From positions 1-42,465 of the forward strand of contig CAVYHX010000030.1 in assembly GCA_963768415.1 (NCBI GenBank): a stretch of 42,465 nucleotides of DNA, given 5' to 3'. The notes under the pieces are model-generated. The model was given only the letters and a program-made list of their open reading frames with translations. It did not search any database and was not told the origin of the DNA. Both the position numbers and the translations under genes were made by a program. Of this stretch, positions 25,318 through 34,180 are shown in pieces. This DNA comes from CAVYHX01 sp963768415. Lineage in GTDB: Bacteria; Pseudomonadota; Gammaproteobacteria; UBA9214. The stretch's first letter is position 1; every line of letters starts with the position of its first letter.

Positions 25318-28300
25318 ATGGGCCTGATCCGGTTTTCCATCAGTAATCCTCTCATCACCAATCTCATGCTCGGGATTGTGGTGATCCTGGGTGTCCTCTC
25401 GTGGCGCGCCTTGCCGCAGGAGATGTTTCCGACCTTCCAGCTGGATGCAGTCAGTATCCGCGTTACCTTCGAGGGCGCATCGCCGGAAGAGGTGGAGCGG
25501 CAGATCACGATACCCGTCGAAGAGGAATTCGATGGCATGCCCGAGATCGATGTCATGACCTCGACCAGTATGGAAGGCATGGCATCAATCAACATCGAGC
25601 TGAAACCCGGTACCGATGTGGACCAGTACATGCGTGATGCCCAGACCGCGCTGGACCAGATCACCGATCTGCCGGATGAGGCGGAAGAGCCGGAGCTGGT
25701 CAGGCTGAAGGCGCGCTTTCCCGTCATCAGCATGACATTGTACGGCGACGTAGCGCGCGGTTATCTGTACGACCAGGCCGACTTGATCAAGCAACGCATG
25801 GCCCAGATTCCGGGCGTGGCCAGTGTCGGTATTGCCGGCAACCGTGACTGGGAAATATGGATTGAAGTGGATCCGTTCAATCTGGCAGCGCATGGCGTGT
25901 CGCTTGGTCAGGTTTTAAAGGCCGTGCGCGGCAATCTGCGCGATTTGCCGGGCGGCACGCTGAAGGCGCGCGAAGGCGATATCCTGTTGCGCGGCAAGGG
26001 TGTCGCTCCGGACCCCGCCAGGATTGCGCAAATCGTGGTACTAAGCAATGACAGGGGTGGTCAGCTGCAGCTCGGAGAAATAGCCGAGATCAAATTGCGC
26101 CTCGAGGAGGCGGTAACCCAGGGGCGTTTCAACGGGCGTCCCTCGGTAAACCTGACCGTAACCAAGACCGCGGATGCATCGACAATCGATGTTGCCGATG
26201 CGGTGCGCGAATTTTCCGCAGGCCTGCGCGCAGAACTTCCACCCACCATCAGGGTTGGCCTGTTCAATGACCTGTCGGTGTATGTCAGGACACGTCTGAA
26301 TACCGTGAAATCGTCCGGGCTGGTCGGGCTGTGCCTGGTGCTGTTATCGCTGTATGTGTTCCTTAATTTCCGTGTTGCCCTGATAACGGCCATGGGTATC
26401 CCGGTGTCTTTCCTGGTGGCTGTCACCACGATTTATTATCTTGGATATACCATCAATATGGTGTCGCTGTTTGCCTTCCTGATCGCGCTCGGCCTCATCG
26501 TCGATGACGCTATTATCGTCACTGAAAACGTGTACCGGCACATGGAAATGGGCAAGCCTGCACACGAAGCGGCACGAGTAGGTACCCGTGAGGTTATGTG
26601 GCCGGTGCTTGCCAGCACAGCAACAACAGTGGCCGCGTTCATGCCCATGTTCGCCATCGAGGGCATCATGGGTGCCTTTATCGCCGTAATACCCGTGGTA
26701 GTGAGCGCCGCGTTGATGGGGTCTCTGTGGGAGGCATTCGGTGTGTTGCCGTCGCATGCAGCTGAGTTGCTGCAGACAGACAGCAACCAGTCACGCAGCC
26801 GGCGGATCGACTGGAGAGCGTTGCTGGATCGTTACCAGGCATTGTTGCGCTGGGCACTGAGCAATAGATATTTCGTTGCATTGTTCAGCATCGGTGTGCT
26901 GCTGGCCGCACTCGCATATGCCGCGACCCGCTTGCCCTTTCAGTTGTTCGATGATGTAGATATCGGACAGTTCTTTATCAATGCCGAGGCGCCCAATACC
27001 TACAGCCTGGAAGACACCGCGGAACTGGCGACCCGGATGGAGTCCATCATACTGGAGTCGCTGGATGAAACCGAAATCGATACCCTGCTGACGAACGTGG
27101 GCGTCTCGTTCATTGACTTCAACCGGTTTCAGATCGGCAGCCACTACATCCAGCTGGTCATTGATTTGCAGAAGGCGCGGCCCACCGGGTTCCTGGAACG
27201 GTTTGTCTCGCCGCTGGTCAGCCTGCAATTCAGGTGGGAGGGCAGCCGCACCCGTGCCACCGAGGACATCATCAATGAACTGCGCAGCAAGCTCCAGGCA
27301 GTGACCGGCATCAGCCGGATGTCGATACAACGTCCGCAGGGCGGGCCTGCAGGGGCAGACATCGAGGTTGGTGTAACCGGTCCGGATGTTACCGTGTTGC
27401 GTGCACAGGCCGAGCGGATAGTCGAGTATCTGCAACGGCTTCCCGGCGTGCAGGATGTGCGGCAAAATCTCGAAACCGGAAAGCTTGAATACCAGTATTC
27501 ACTGAATGACCGTGGACGGGAACTCGGGTTGAACCAGAGCGACCTTGCCGATGCCATACGTACCGGTTTTCTGGGAGTTGAAGCGGTGCATGTGACGCTG
27601 GGTGACAAGCGGGTGCCGGTACGGGTGATCTATCCGGATGTAATCCGGCAATCCAGTGACCTGGAGCGCCTGCCGATAGTGCTGGACGACGGGCGCCTGG
27701 TTTATCTCGGCGATGTGGCTGCAATTACCACTGGACGCGGTATGAATACCATCAGCCGCCGTGATACCCGGCGGCTGGGCATAGTCACAGCGGAAGTCGA
27801 TGACGAGGTGACCACTGCGCTGGAAATCACCGACCAGGTAAAGACCGGGTTCAGTAGTCTGGAACGGGAGCTGCCCGGATACAATCTGATCTTTCTGGGC
27901 GAAAAAAAGGATGCAGCTGAATCCTTTCAGGGCATGCGCGACGCACTGCTCATCGCCGGTGCCATTATTTTCTTCATCCTTGCCGCCCTGTTCCGTTCAT
28001 TGCTTGATCCGCTGGTCGTCATGTTCGCCATTCCCTTCGGAAGCATCGGTGTGATCTTCGGGCATATGCTGTTTGGCTATAACCTGCAGTTCCTGTCCGC
28101 AGTCGGTTTTCTCGCCCTCACCGGTATCGTGGTCAACGACTCGCTGATCCTGGTTAGTTTTGCCAAGCGTATGCGCAGCGAGGGGCTGGATCGTATCGAG
28201 GCAATGCTGGAGGCGGGACGGGTGCGGGTACGTCCCATTCTGCTGACCAGCATCACTACATTCCTGGGAATATCGCCGCTGATATTTTTCGCTACCGGGC

Positions 28301-28473
28301 AGACCGCATTTCTGTCGCCAATGGCAATCAGTCTCGGTTTCGGGCTGCTGTTCGCAACCGTAATTATACTGGTATCGATCCCCTGCTTCTATCTGATCGC
28401 TGACGATCTGCGCGAACTAACCGGCGCTAAAATGCGTGTATGGTTTCCCGGCGACACTAAAGATCGTGCCTAG
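25318..28473 (+). CDS. RND family multidrug efflux pump, inner-membrane subunit
   Basis: A complete 1,051-residue proton-driven exporter of the HAE1/acriflavine-resistance group. It starts with a typical first helix (GLIRFSISNPLITNLMLGIVVILGVLSWRALP) and has the periplasmic porter domains and twelve expected membrane helices. In TM4 the proton-relay pair is visible (GLIVDDAIIVTENVY, Asp396/Asp397). The second half repeats the fold (about 840-1040, GIVVNDSLILVSFAKRMR, VRVRPILLTSITTFLG). The substrate cannot be read from the sequence. Notably this gene, the longest here, has no frame break. Confidence 0.96.
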   Translation: MGLIRFSISNPLITNLMLGIVVILGVLSWRALPQEMFPTFQLDAVSIRVTFEGASPEEVERQITIPVEEEFDGMPEIDVMTSTSMEGMASINIELKPGTDVDQYMRDAQTALDQITDLPDEAEEPELVRLKARFPVISMTLYGDVARGYLYDQADLIKQRMAQIPGVASVGIAGNRDWEIWIEVDPFNLAAHGVSLGQVLKAVRGNLRDLPGGTLKAREGDILLRGKGVAPDPARIAQIVVLSNDRGGQLQLGEIAEIKLRLEEAVTQGRFNGRPSVNLTVTKTADASTIDVADAVREFSAGLRAELPPTIRVGLFNDLSVYVRTRLNTVKSSGLVGLCLVLLSLYVFLNFRVALITAMGIPVSFLVAVTTIYYLGYTINMVSLFAFLIALGLIVDDAIIVTENVYRHMEMGKPAHEAARVGTREVMWPVLASTATTVAAFMPMFAIEGIMGAFIAVIPVVVSAALMGSLWEAFGVLPSHAAELLQTDSNQSRSRRIDWRALLDRYQALLRWALSNRYFVALFSIGVLLAALAYAATRLPFQLFDDVDIGQFFINAEAPNTYSLEDTAELATRMESIILESLDETEIDTLLTNVGVSFIDFNRFQIGSHYIQLVIDLQKARPTGFLERFVSPLVSLQFRWEGSRTRATEDIINELRSKLQAVTGISRMSIQRPQGGPAGADIEVGVTGPDVTVLRAQAERIVEYLQRLPGVQDVRQNLETGKLEYQYSLNDRGRELGLNQSDLADAIRTGFLGVEAVHVTLGDKRVPVRVIYPDVIRQSSDLERLPIVLDDGRLVYLGDVAAITTGRGMNTISRRDTRRLGIVTAEVDDEVTTALEITDQVKTGFSSLERELPGYNLIFLGEKKDAAESFQGMRDALLIAGAIIFFILAALFRSLLDPLVVMFAIPFGSIGVIFGHMLFGYNLQFLSAVGFLALTGIVVNDSLILVSFAKRMRSEGLDRIEAMLEAGRVRVRPILLTSITTFLGISPLIFFATGQTAFLSPMAISLGFGLLFATVIILVSIPCFYLIADDLRELTGAKMRVWFPGDTKDRA

Positions 28474-28532
28474 CGGCAACAACCGGCAGCTGCCCTGCCG
28501 CCGGGTTTGGTAAAACCGCCGGGCGGAGCGGG

Positions 28533-28538
28533 TATAAT
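28533..28538 (+). promoter_or_regulatory. Candidate -10 box for the amgK transcript
   Basis: A perfect TATAAT about 40 bp upstream of the AmgK start. The best -35-like hexamer upstream (TTGGTA) is spaced about 20 bp, longer than ideal, so the match is only suggestive. Confidence 0.35.
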
Positions 28539-28579
28539 GACGCCTACCCTGGCTTTGCTGTCACCAATGGAATCATGCC

Positions 28580-29569
28580 GTGCCCGAGAGACTGGAAGTC
28601 CTGAAACACTGGCTGGAACACGAACTGGATCTTGCTGATTTCACCCTCAAGCCGGCCTCATCCGATGCGAGTTTCCGGCGTTATTACCGCATCAGCCATG
28701 AAGGCGCCAGTTATATCGTCATGGACGCGCCACCTGACAAGGAGGATTCCGGCCCATTCATTACTGTTGCCAGACTGTTTCTGGACGTTGGCCTCAATGT
28801 GCCCGAGGTCATGGACGAGGACCTCGAGCTGGGTTTTTTGCTGCTTACCGACCTGGGTAATCGACTCTATCTTGATGCCCTGAATGACGACACTGCAGAC
28901 CGTCTCTATGGCGATGCACTCGGGGCGCTGGTAACGATCCAGGCTTCAGTGAGCGCTTACGGGGTATTGCCGGACTATGATTACCGTCTGCTGATGAGCG
29001 AGATGGGACTGTTTCGTGAGTGGCTGGTCGGTCAGCACCTCGGCATTTCACCGGGCAGCGCACAGTCAAGGCTCATTGACCAGGCATTTACCGTGCTTGC
29101 GGAAAACGCGCTCGCGCAGCCGCAGGTGTGTGTGCACCGGGACTACCATTCCCGGAATCTCATGGTGACCGCGCAGAACAGTCCCGGGATCATCGATTTC
29201 CAGGATGCCGTTATCGGTCCTGTCACCTACGACCTGGTTTCACTGCTGCGTGATTGCTATATCGAATGGCCGCAGGCGCGGGTAGAGGACTGGGCCCTGG
29301 GTTATCACGAGCTGGCCATGCAATCGGGGATCCTGCGCGCGGAGGAATGTGATGCAGCAGCATTCCTGCGCTGGTTCGACCTGATGGGTATGCAGCGTCA
29401 CCTCAAGGCAGCCGGAATTTTTGCCCGTCTCAATCACCGCGACGGTAAACCGGGCTACCTTGGTGATATTCCCCGTACCCTGGGCTATGTGACGCAAGTG
29501 GCCGGACGTTATCCTGATCTGGCGGCATTCGGAAAGTTTGTCGAGCGCGAAATCAAGGCACGTTTATAG
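28580..29569 (+). CDS. amgK: N-acetylmuramate/N-acetylglucosamine kinase AmgK
   Basis: Aminoglycoside-phosphotransferase-fold kinase that phosphorylates MurNAc (and GlcNAc) at the anomeric position in the peptidoglycan recycling shortcut found in Pseudomonas and many gammaproteobacteria. 329 residues. Signatures: FRRYYRISHEGASYIVMDAPP (ATP loop and Lys region), VCVHRDYHSRNLMV (catalytic Asp loop) and GIIDFQDAVIGPVTYDLVSLLRDCY (metal-binding Asp). The partner murU lies about 1.3 kb downstream on the same strand, and lptD, its usual neighbour in Pseudomonas, lies upstream across the efflux genes. The start is GTG at 28580 (PERLEVLKHWL). Confidence 0.9.
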   Translation: MPERLEVLKHWLEHELDLADFTLKPASSDASFRRYYRISHEGASYIVMDAPPDKEDSGPFITVARLFLDVGLNVPEVMDEDLELGFLLLTDLGNRLYLDALNDDTADRLYGDALGALVTIQASVSAYGVLPDYDYRLLMSEMGLFREWLVGQHLGISPGSAQSRLIDQAFTVLAENALAQPQVCVHRDYHSRNLMVTAQNSPGIIDFQDAVIGPVTYDLVSLLRDCYIEWPQARVEDWALGYHELAMQSGILRAEECDAAAFLRWFDLMGMQRHLKAAGIFARLNHRDGKPGYLGDIPRTLGYVTQVAGRYPDLAAFGKFVEREIKARL

Positions 29570-29615
29570 GCAGGACCGGCCGCCGGAAAGTGTTCAACTG
29601 CAAAAGAGAAAGCCG

Positions 29616-29915
29616 ATGAAAAAGATGCCATTCCCCTGGCTGGCGCTGGGCCTGGGTCTCGTGATTGCGCTTGGCCTGCAGCAGACCGGCGCGCTGTCTG
29701 CCCGGGACGAGTATGCCCTGCCATTGTTGACGCTGCTGATTGTGTGCGAGTTCGGTTTTTTTGTGACCGCGATCGGCGCGGTCATCGGTATCCGGACACT
29801 GGTCCGCCAGGGAATTGATCCGGCCGGATTTTCCGTTGCCCTGGGCTGCGCTGTGCTGGCAGTGGTTTTTCTGTATCTGGGCTTCCGGCTGTGGCCGGGT
29901 GGATTTCCGGCTTGA
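29616..29915 (+). CDS. Small three-helix membrane protein, unknown
   Basis: 99 residues from an ATG at 29616 with AGAGAAAG a few bases upstream; the open frame extends farther upstream but those residues overlap amgK and look like a shadow. It shows three hydrophobic segments (PFPWLALGLGLVIALGL; ALPLLTLLIVCEFGFFVTAIGAVIG; VALGCAVLAVVFLYLGFRLW). I recognise no family. It sits between amgK and the GST gene, probably in the same transcript. Confidence 0.7.
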   Translation: MKKMPFPWLALGLGLVIALGLQQTGALSARDEYALPLLTLLIVCEFGFFVTAIGAVIGIRTLVRQGIDPAGFSVALGCAVLAVVFLYLGFRLWPGGFPA

Positions 29916-29949
29916 CCGGTTTTCCGCGGTGGCAGTGACATGCGATCCA

Positions 29950-30601
29950 ATGCAATACCCGCTGCCGGTGTTGTACTCATTCCGGCGCTGCCCGTATGCC
30001 ATTCGGGCGCGCATGACACTCAAGTACGCCGCTACGCCTGTCGAACTGCGCGAGGTTGTGCTGCGCGAGATGCCGGACGCGCTGCTTGACTGTTCGCCGA
30101 AGGCGACGGTACCGGTCCTGGTATTGCCGGACGGGCGGGTGCTGGAGGAGAGCCGGGATATCATGCACTGGGCGCTGCGCATGCATGATCCGGATGGCTG
30201 GTTGCCCGGGGACGCCGTGCAGCTGGACCGGGTGAATGAATTGATTGACGAGAATGATCAATCCTTCAAGCTTCATCTGGATCGCTACAAGTATCCAGAG
30301 CGCTACCCGGCGCATGCAGCCGCCTGCTATCGAACGCAAGGGGAGGTATTTTTGCAGCGCCTGAATGCACGGCTTGATGAGACCGCCTGGCTGGCGGGTG
30401 CGCGCATGACCGTTGCGGATGTTGCAATATTCCCTTTCGTCCGCCAATTTGCCCAGGTCGACCGGGACTGGTTCGATCAGACTCCCTACCAGGGGTTGCA
30501 GACGCTGGCTACAGGGCTTTCTGGAGGCCGACCTGTTTACCGGAGTCATGCAAAAATACCCGCGCTGGCAGGCGGGTGACGCGGTGACGCATTTTCCGTA
30601 G
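29950..30601 (+). CDS. Glutathione S-transferase family protein, frame break near C-terminus
   Basis: A thioredoxin-fold N-terminal domain with LYSFRRCPYAIRARMTL (a CPYA site resembling glutaredoxin-like GSTs), ATVPVLVLPDGRVLEES (the cis-Pro and glutathione-binding region) and SRDIMHWAL, then an all-helical C-terminal domain with GARMTVADVAIFPFVRQFA (N-capping box). A one-base shift at about 30,500-30,507 moves the frame from TLATGLSGG to WLQGFLEADLFTGVMQKYPRW, the expected ending, stopping at 30,601. The ATG at 29950 fits the fold start. Members conjugate or deglutathionylate unknown substrates. Confidence 0.88.
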
Positions 30602-30833
30602 TGTGCGCCCTGCGGTCCTGTCCCGGTGCTTGCAGCATGCGGATGCGCGGCAGCGATGAGCACAGTCCGGCACTGGCACCGGGAGAGGGTGGGCCGCGCA
30701 GATCTGGTAGTATGTGCAATAGCTCCCGATAGTCCCGGCAAACAATGCTGTTGAAAATGGAACCAGTCATGGATGGCATGAACATGCAGGCATACGCTAT
30801 GCGCCGGAATCTTATCAAGCCGGAAGAAAATTC

Positions 30834-31503
30834 ATGCGGGCCATGATCCTGGCCGCGGGGCGCGGTGAGCGCATGCGCCCGCTGACCGATGACACGCCCA
30901 AGGCATTACTGCGTATTGGCGGTCAAACCCTGATCGAGCGGCATGTGCATGCCCTGTCGCGGGCGGGTATCAGCAAGCTGGTAATCAATATCGCCCACCT
31001 GGGTGAACAACTGGTTACCGCGCTCGGGGACGGGGCGGCCTACGGGGTCGAGATCAGCTATTCGCGGGAACCGGAATCCGCGCTGGAAACCGGCGGCGGT
31101 ATTTTCAATGCATTGCCGCTGCTCGGGGACGGGCCGTTTATCGTGGTGAATGCCGACATCTGGACGGACTTTCCCTTTGACTCCCTGCCGTCGCATCCTG
31201 ACGGACTGGCGCATCTGGTGCTGGTGGATAATCCGCCGCATCATCCCGGGGGTGATTTCGCCCTGACCGGAGACCGGGTTGCGCAACGCGGGCCGGTCAT
31301 GCTGACCTTCAGCGGCATCGGGGTATACCACCCTGAATTGTTCGCTGGCATGCAAACCCGGGGTCTTTCCGCTGGCACCCCTGTTGCGCCAGGCCATGGC
31401 TGCTGAACGGGTGAGTGGCGCAATCTACCGCGGCAGCTGGTTTGACATTGGCACCCCGGAGCGACTTGATGAAGTCAACCGGGTGGTGATTAACATGCAG
31501 TGA
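30834..31503 (+). CDS. murU: N-acetylmuramate-1-phosphate uridylyltransferase MurU, frame break near C-terminus
   Basis: Nucleotidyltransferase that makes UDP-MurNAc from MurNAc-1-phosphate and UTP, bypassing de novo synthesis via MurA (the fosfomycin target). Motifs: MILAAGRGERMRPLTDDTPKAL (nucleotide-binding loop), ALETGGGI, IVVNADIWTD (metal-binding Asp) and LTFSGIGVYHPELF. At about 31,358-31,363 (CCCGGGG) the frame slips; the other frame continues GVFPLAPLLRQAMAAERVSG, then GSWFDIGTPERL, to a stop at 31,503, giving the usual length of about 222 residues. It pairs functionally with amgK upstream. Confidence 0.92.
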
Positions 31504-31535
31504 TAATCCAGAGAAGCTCTGATTAATTATTGCCC

Positions 31536-31573
31536 GTCATTCCTGCACTCCGCTGCGCTCCGGCCGGAATGAC
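31536..31573. repeat. Short palindromic intergenic repeat
   Basis: Arms GTCATTCC (31536-31543) and GGAATGAC (31566-31573) are perfect reverse complements around a GC-rich core with CCGCTGCGCTCCGGCC. This GTCATTCC...GGAATGAC type occurs as a dispersed repeat in many proteobacteria (from memory). It lies between murU and the GCS2 gene and may serve as a terminator. Confidence 0.6.
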
Positions 31574-31628
31574 AACACATCAGCGCTTTCCTGGTCTGAA
31601 TACCTGCACACAACGACATTGATCAGCT

Positions 31629-33072
31629 ATGGGACAGGAAATAGAAGCAGCACAGTTTACCGAGCAGGATTTTGCGGAGTATGCGGATTTACTGCGCAGG
31701 GAGACTGCGCTGCTGGGTGAGTGGTTCAGGAATGATGCATTTTCCCCGCGCGACCGAATGGGTGGATTCGAGCTGGAGGCCTGGCTGATCGATGCCGATG
31801 CGCATCCTGCACCGGTGAACGAAGCCTTTCTGGCGCGTCTGAACAATCCCATGGTGGTGCCGGAACTGGCGCGCTTCAATGTCGAACTCAATGATCATCC
31901 GCAACACCTGTGGGGTTCGGCGCTGAGCCGCTTTGAGGCCAGTCTGAACGCCACCTGGCAACAATGCAGGCAGGTTGCGGCGCAGATGCAGGTGCGACTG
32001 ATGATGATCGGTATCCTGCCGACGGTGGCGGCGGCGGAACTGGCGCACGGTCAATATGTCCGATCTGAAGCGTTATCGCGCCCTCAACGAACAGGTGCTG
32101 CGCCTGCGCGAAGGACGGCCGCTGGAACTGGATATCCATGGCCGCGAACACCTGAGAGCCGTGCACAAAAGCGTCATGCTGGAAGCGGCCACCACCTCTT
32201 TCCAGCTGCATCTGAAAATCCATCCGCGCCTCGCGGTACGCGCCTATAATGCAGCCACTATCCTGTCCGCTCCCATGGTCGCGGTCACGGCCAATTCGCC
32301 CTATCTGTTCGGTTTCGATCTGTGGGATGAAACCCGGATACCGCTATTCGAGCAGTCGGTGTCCGTGGGTGGCCTGGCCGGGGCCAGCCAGGGCCCCATG
32401 CGGCGCGTAACGTTCGGTTCCGGCTATGTGCGCGAATCCATCTTCGAATGGTTCATTGAAAATGAGCAGCATTACCCGGTCCTGTTGCCCGTGTGTTTTC
32501 ATGAAGGTATCGAGCAGATGGCGCACCTGCGCCTGCACAATGGCACCATCTGGCGCTGGAACCGCCCCCTGATCGGCTTCGACTACGACGGTATGCCGCA
32601 TTTGCGCATCGAGCACCGCGTGGTACCCGGCGGCCCGACCGTGGTGGATGTCATTGCCAATGCGGCACTGTTTTTCGGGCTGATGCAGGCGCTGATTCTG
32701 GCCGAGACGCCACCCGAGGCGGTGCTTGGATTTGCCACCGCGCGGGACAATTTCTATGCCGCCGCCCGGCACGGACTGGATGCCCACGTGACCTGGCTGG
32801 ACGGAATCAAGGTACCGGTGCGGCAGTTGCTCGAACGGGAGCTGGTGCCACTGGCGCGGCGCGGCCTGGAAATGATGGATATGGATGCCGCCGATGTGGA
32901 TAAATATCTCGGTATCATTGCCGCGCGGGTCCGCAGCGGCCAGACCGGATCAGTCTGGCAGCGGGCATTCGTCGCCCGCCACGGCGCTGACATGGGACTG
33001 CTGACCGAGACCTACTGTCATCATCAGGACCGTGGTGAGCCCGTGCATGGCTGGCATCTGGATCCTGCATGA
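31629..33072 (+). CDS. GCS2-family glutamate-cysteine ligase-like enzyme, frameshifted
   Basis: About 480 residues once one base is removed. Frame 1 (31629 to about 32050) begins MGQEIEAAQFTEQDF and includes MGGFELEAWLIDADA, FNVELNDHPQHLWG and MIGILPTVA; removing the C at about 32052 joins it to NMSDLKRYRALNEQVL, followed by FQLHLKIHPRLAV, TANSPYLFGFDLWDETRIPLFEQ and RIEHRVVPGGPTVVDVIANAALF. These fit the GCS2 carboxylate-amine ligase family, which uses ATP to join Glu to Cys or another amine. The true amine substrate is not certain. An M14 amide hydrolase follows after 80 bp. Confidence 0.82.
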
Positions 33073-33152
33073 TCATTGCATTTCATGTTATTTAGATGCA
33101 GTTGTGCAATTATAGACCAAAATAAATCAATTATTTAGATGAAGGTTTACCT
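33073..33152 (+). promoter_or_regulatory. AT-rich leader with an 11-bp direct repeat
   Basis: TTATTTAGATG occurs at 33088-33098 and 33131-33141, 43 bp apart, in the short AT-rich gap before the M14 gene. It could be a pair of regulator sites or chance; no regulator gene is linked. Confidence 0.25.
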
Positions 33153-34175
33153 ATGCTAAAGGAGTTTGAGGCGTTGCCAGAGGGTCTTCTGGATGCCTCC
33201 GTCGAGCAATTGCACGACCTGCTGGGTGGTCCGAGCCTGATTCATCTGCCGGGCAGGACCGCGGCGCCGCTGTTTGTCAGTGTCCTCACGCACGGCAATG
33301 AAGGCACCGGTTTCTACGCCGTGCAGGCATTGCTGCGTGCTTACCGGCAGCGCGAATTGCCGCGGGCGCTGTCGATCTTTATCGGTAATGTGCGCGCCGC
33401 CGAGCAGGGGCAGCGCTATCTGGACGGGCAACCGGACTACAATCGCGTCTGGCCGGGGACGGAACACGCAGACGGTCCCGAAGTGCGCATGATGCAGCAG
33501 GTGGTTGACACCATGCAGACGCGGCAGGCGTTCGCCAGCGTGGACATCCACAACAACACCGGCATCAATCCGCACTACGCCTGCATCAATCGTGTCGATA
33601 ACCGGTTTCTGCACCTCGCCGTATTGTTCAGCCGCACCGTGGTGTACTTCATCCGGCCGCTCGGCGTGCAATCCATGGCCATGTCGTATATCTGCCCGGC
33701 GGTGACCATCGAGTGCGGCAAGCCGCATCAGGAGTACGGTGTCGATCATGCGCGTGACTATATCGATGCCTGCCTGCACCTCAGCGAGCTGCCGCAGCAG
33801 CCGGTGCCGCTCCATGATTTGGACCTGTTTCATACCGTGGCGATTGTGAAAATTCCTGCCAATGTCAGCTTTGGTTTTGCGGATACGACGGCCGATCTGC
33901 GCCTGCTGGATGCACTGGATCACCTGAATTTCAGGGAATTGCCCGCAGGTACGCAACTCGGCTGGCTGCGGAATCACAGCGTCCTGCCGCTGGAAGTGTG
34001 CGATGACAACGGGCAGGATGTGCGCGACAAGTACTTTTCCCTCGACGCTGACGCAGTTGTCACCCGTTGTGCATTCATGCCGTCCATGTTCACTCTGGAT
34101 GAAAAGATCATCCGTCAGGATTGCCTCGGTTACCTCATGGAGCGCCTGCTTCCGGACGCCGCAACGCACGGGTGA
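33153..34175 (+). CDS. M14-family succinylglutamate desuccinylase/aspartoacylase-like hydrolase
   Basis: A 340-residue zinc-dependent amidohydrolase. Zinc ligands are visible: His and Glu in LTHGNEGTGFYAV and His in ASVDIHNNTGINPHY. The substrate-binding Arg of the family may be in NRVWPG. The ITIECGKP-like string (AVTIECGKPHQEYGVDHA) contains the expected catalytic Glu region. The C-terminal part forms the usual beta-rich extension (VAIVKIPANVSFGFADTTADL). It lies between a GCS2 ligase and a glycosyltransferase-like gene, the next starting 5 bp after its stop. The family removes acyl or amino-acid groups from small molecules or protein tails; the substrate here is unknown. Confidence 0.87.
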   Translation: MLKEFEALPEGLLDASVEQLHDLLGGPSLIHLPGRTAAPLFVSVLTHGNEGTGFYAVQALLRAYRQRELPRALSIFIGNVRAAEQGQRYLDGQPDYNRVWPGTEHADGPEVRMMQQVVDTMQTRQAFASVDIHNNTGINPHYACINRVDNRFLHLAVLFSRTVVYFIRPLGVQSMAMSYICPAVTIECGKPHQEYGVDHARDYIDACLHLSELPQQPVPLHDLDLFHTVAIVKIPANVSFGFADTTADLRLLDALDHLNFRELPAGTQLGWLRNHSVLPLEVCDDNGQDVRDKYFSLDADAVVTRCAFMPSMFTLDEKIIRQDCLGYLMERLLPDAATHG

Positions 34176-34180
34176 CGCAC

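Noticed and set aside
28490..28525. Hairpin after the RND gene as a terminator
   Set aside because: The GC-rich arms around GGTTTGGTAAAACC pair imperfectly and no T-run follows.
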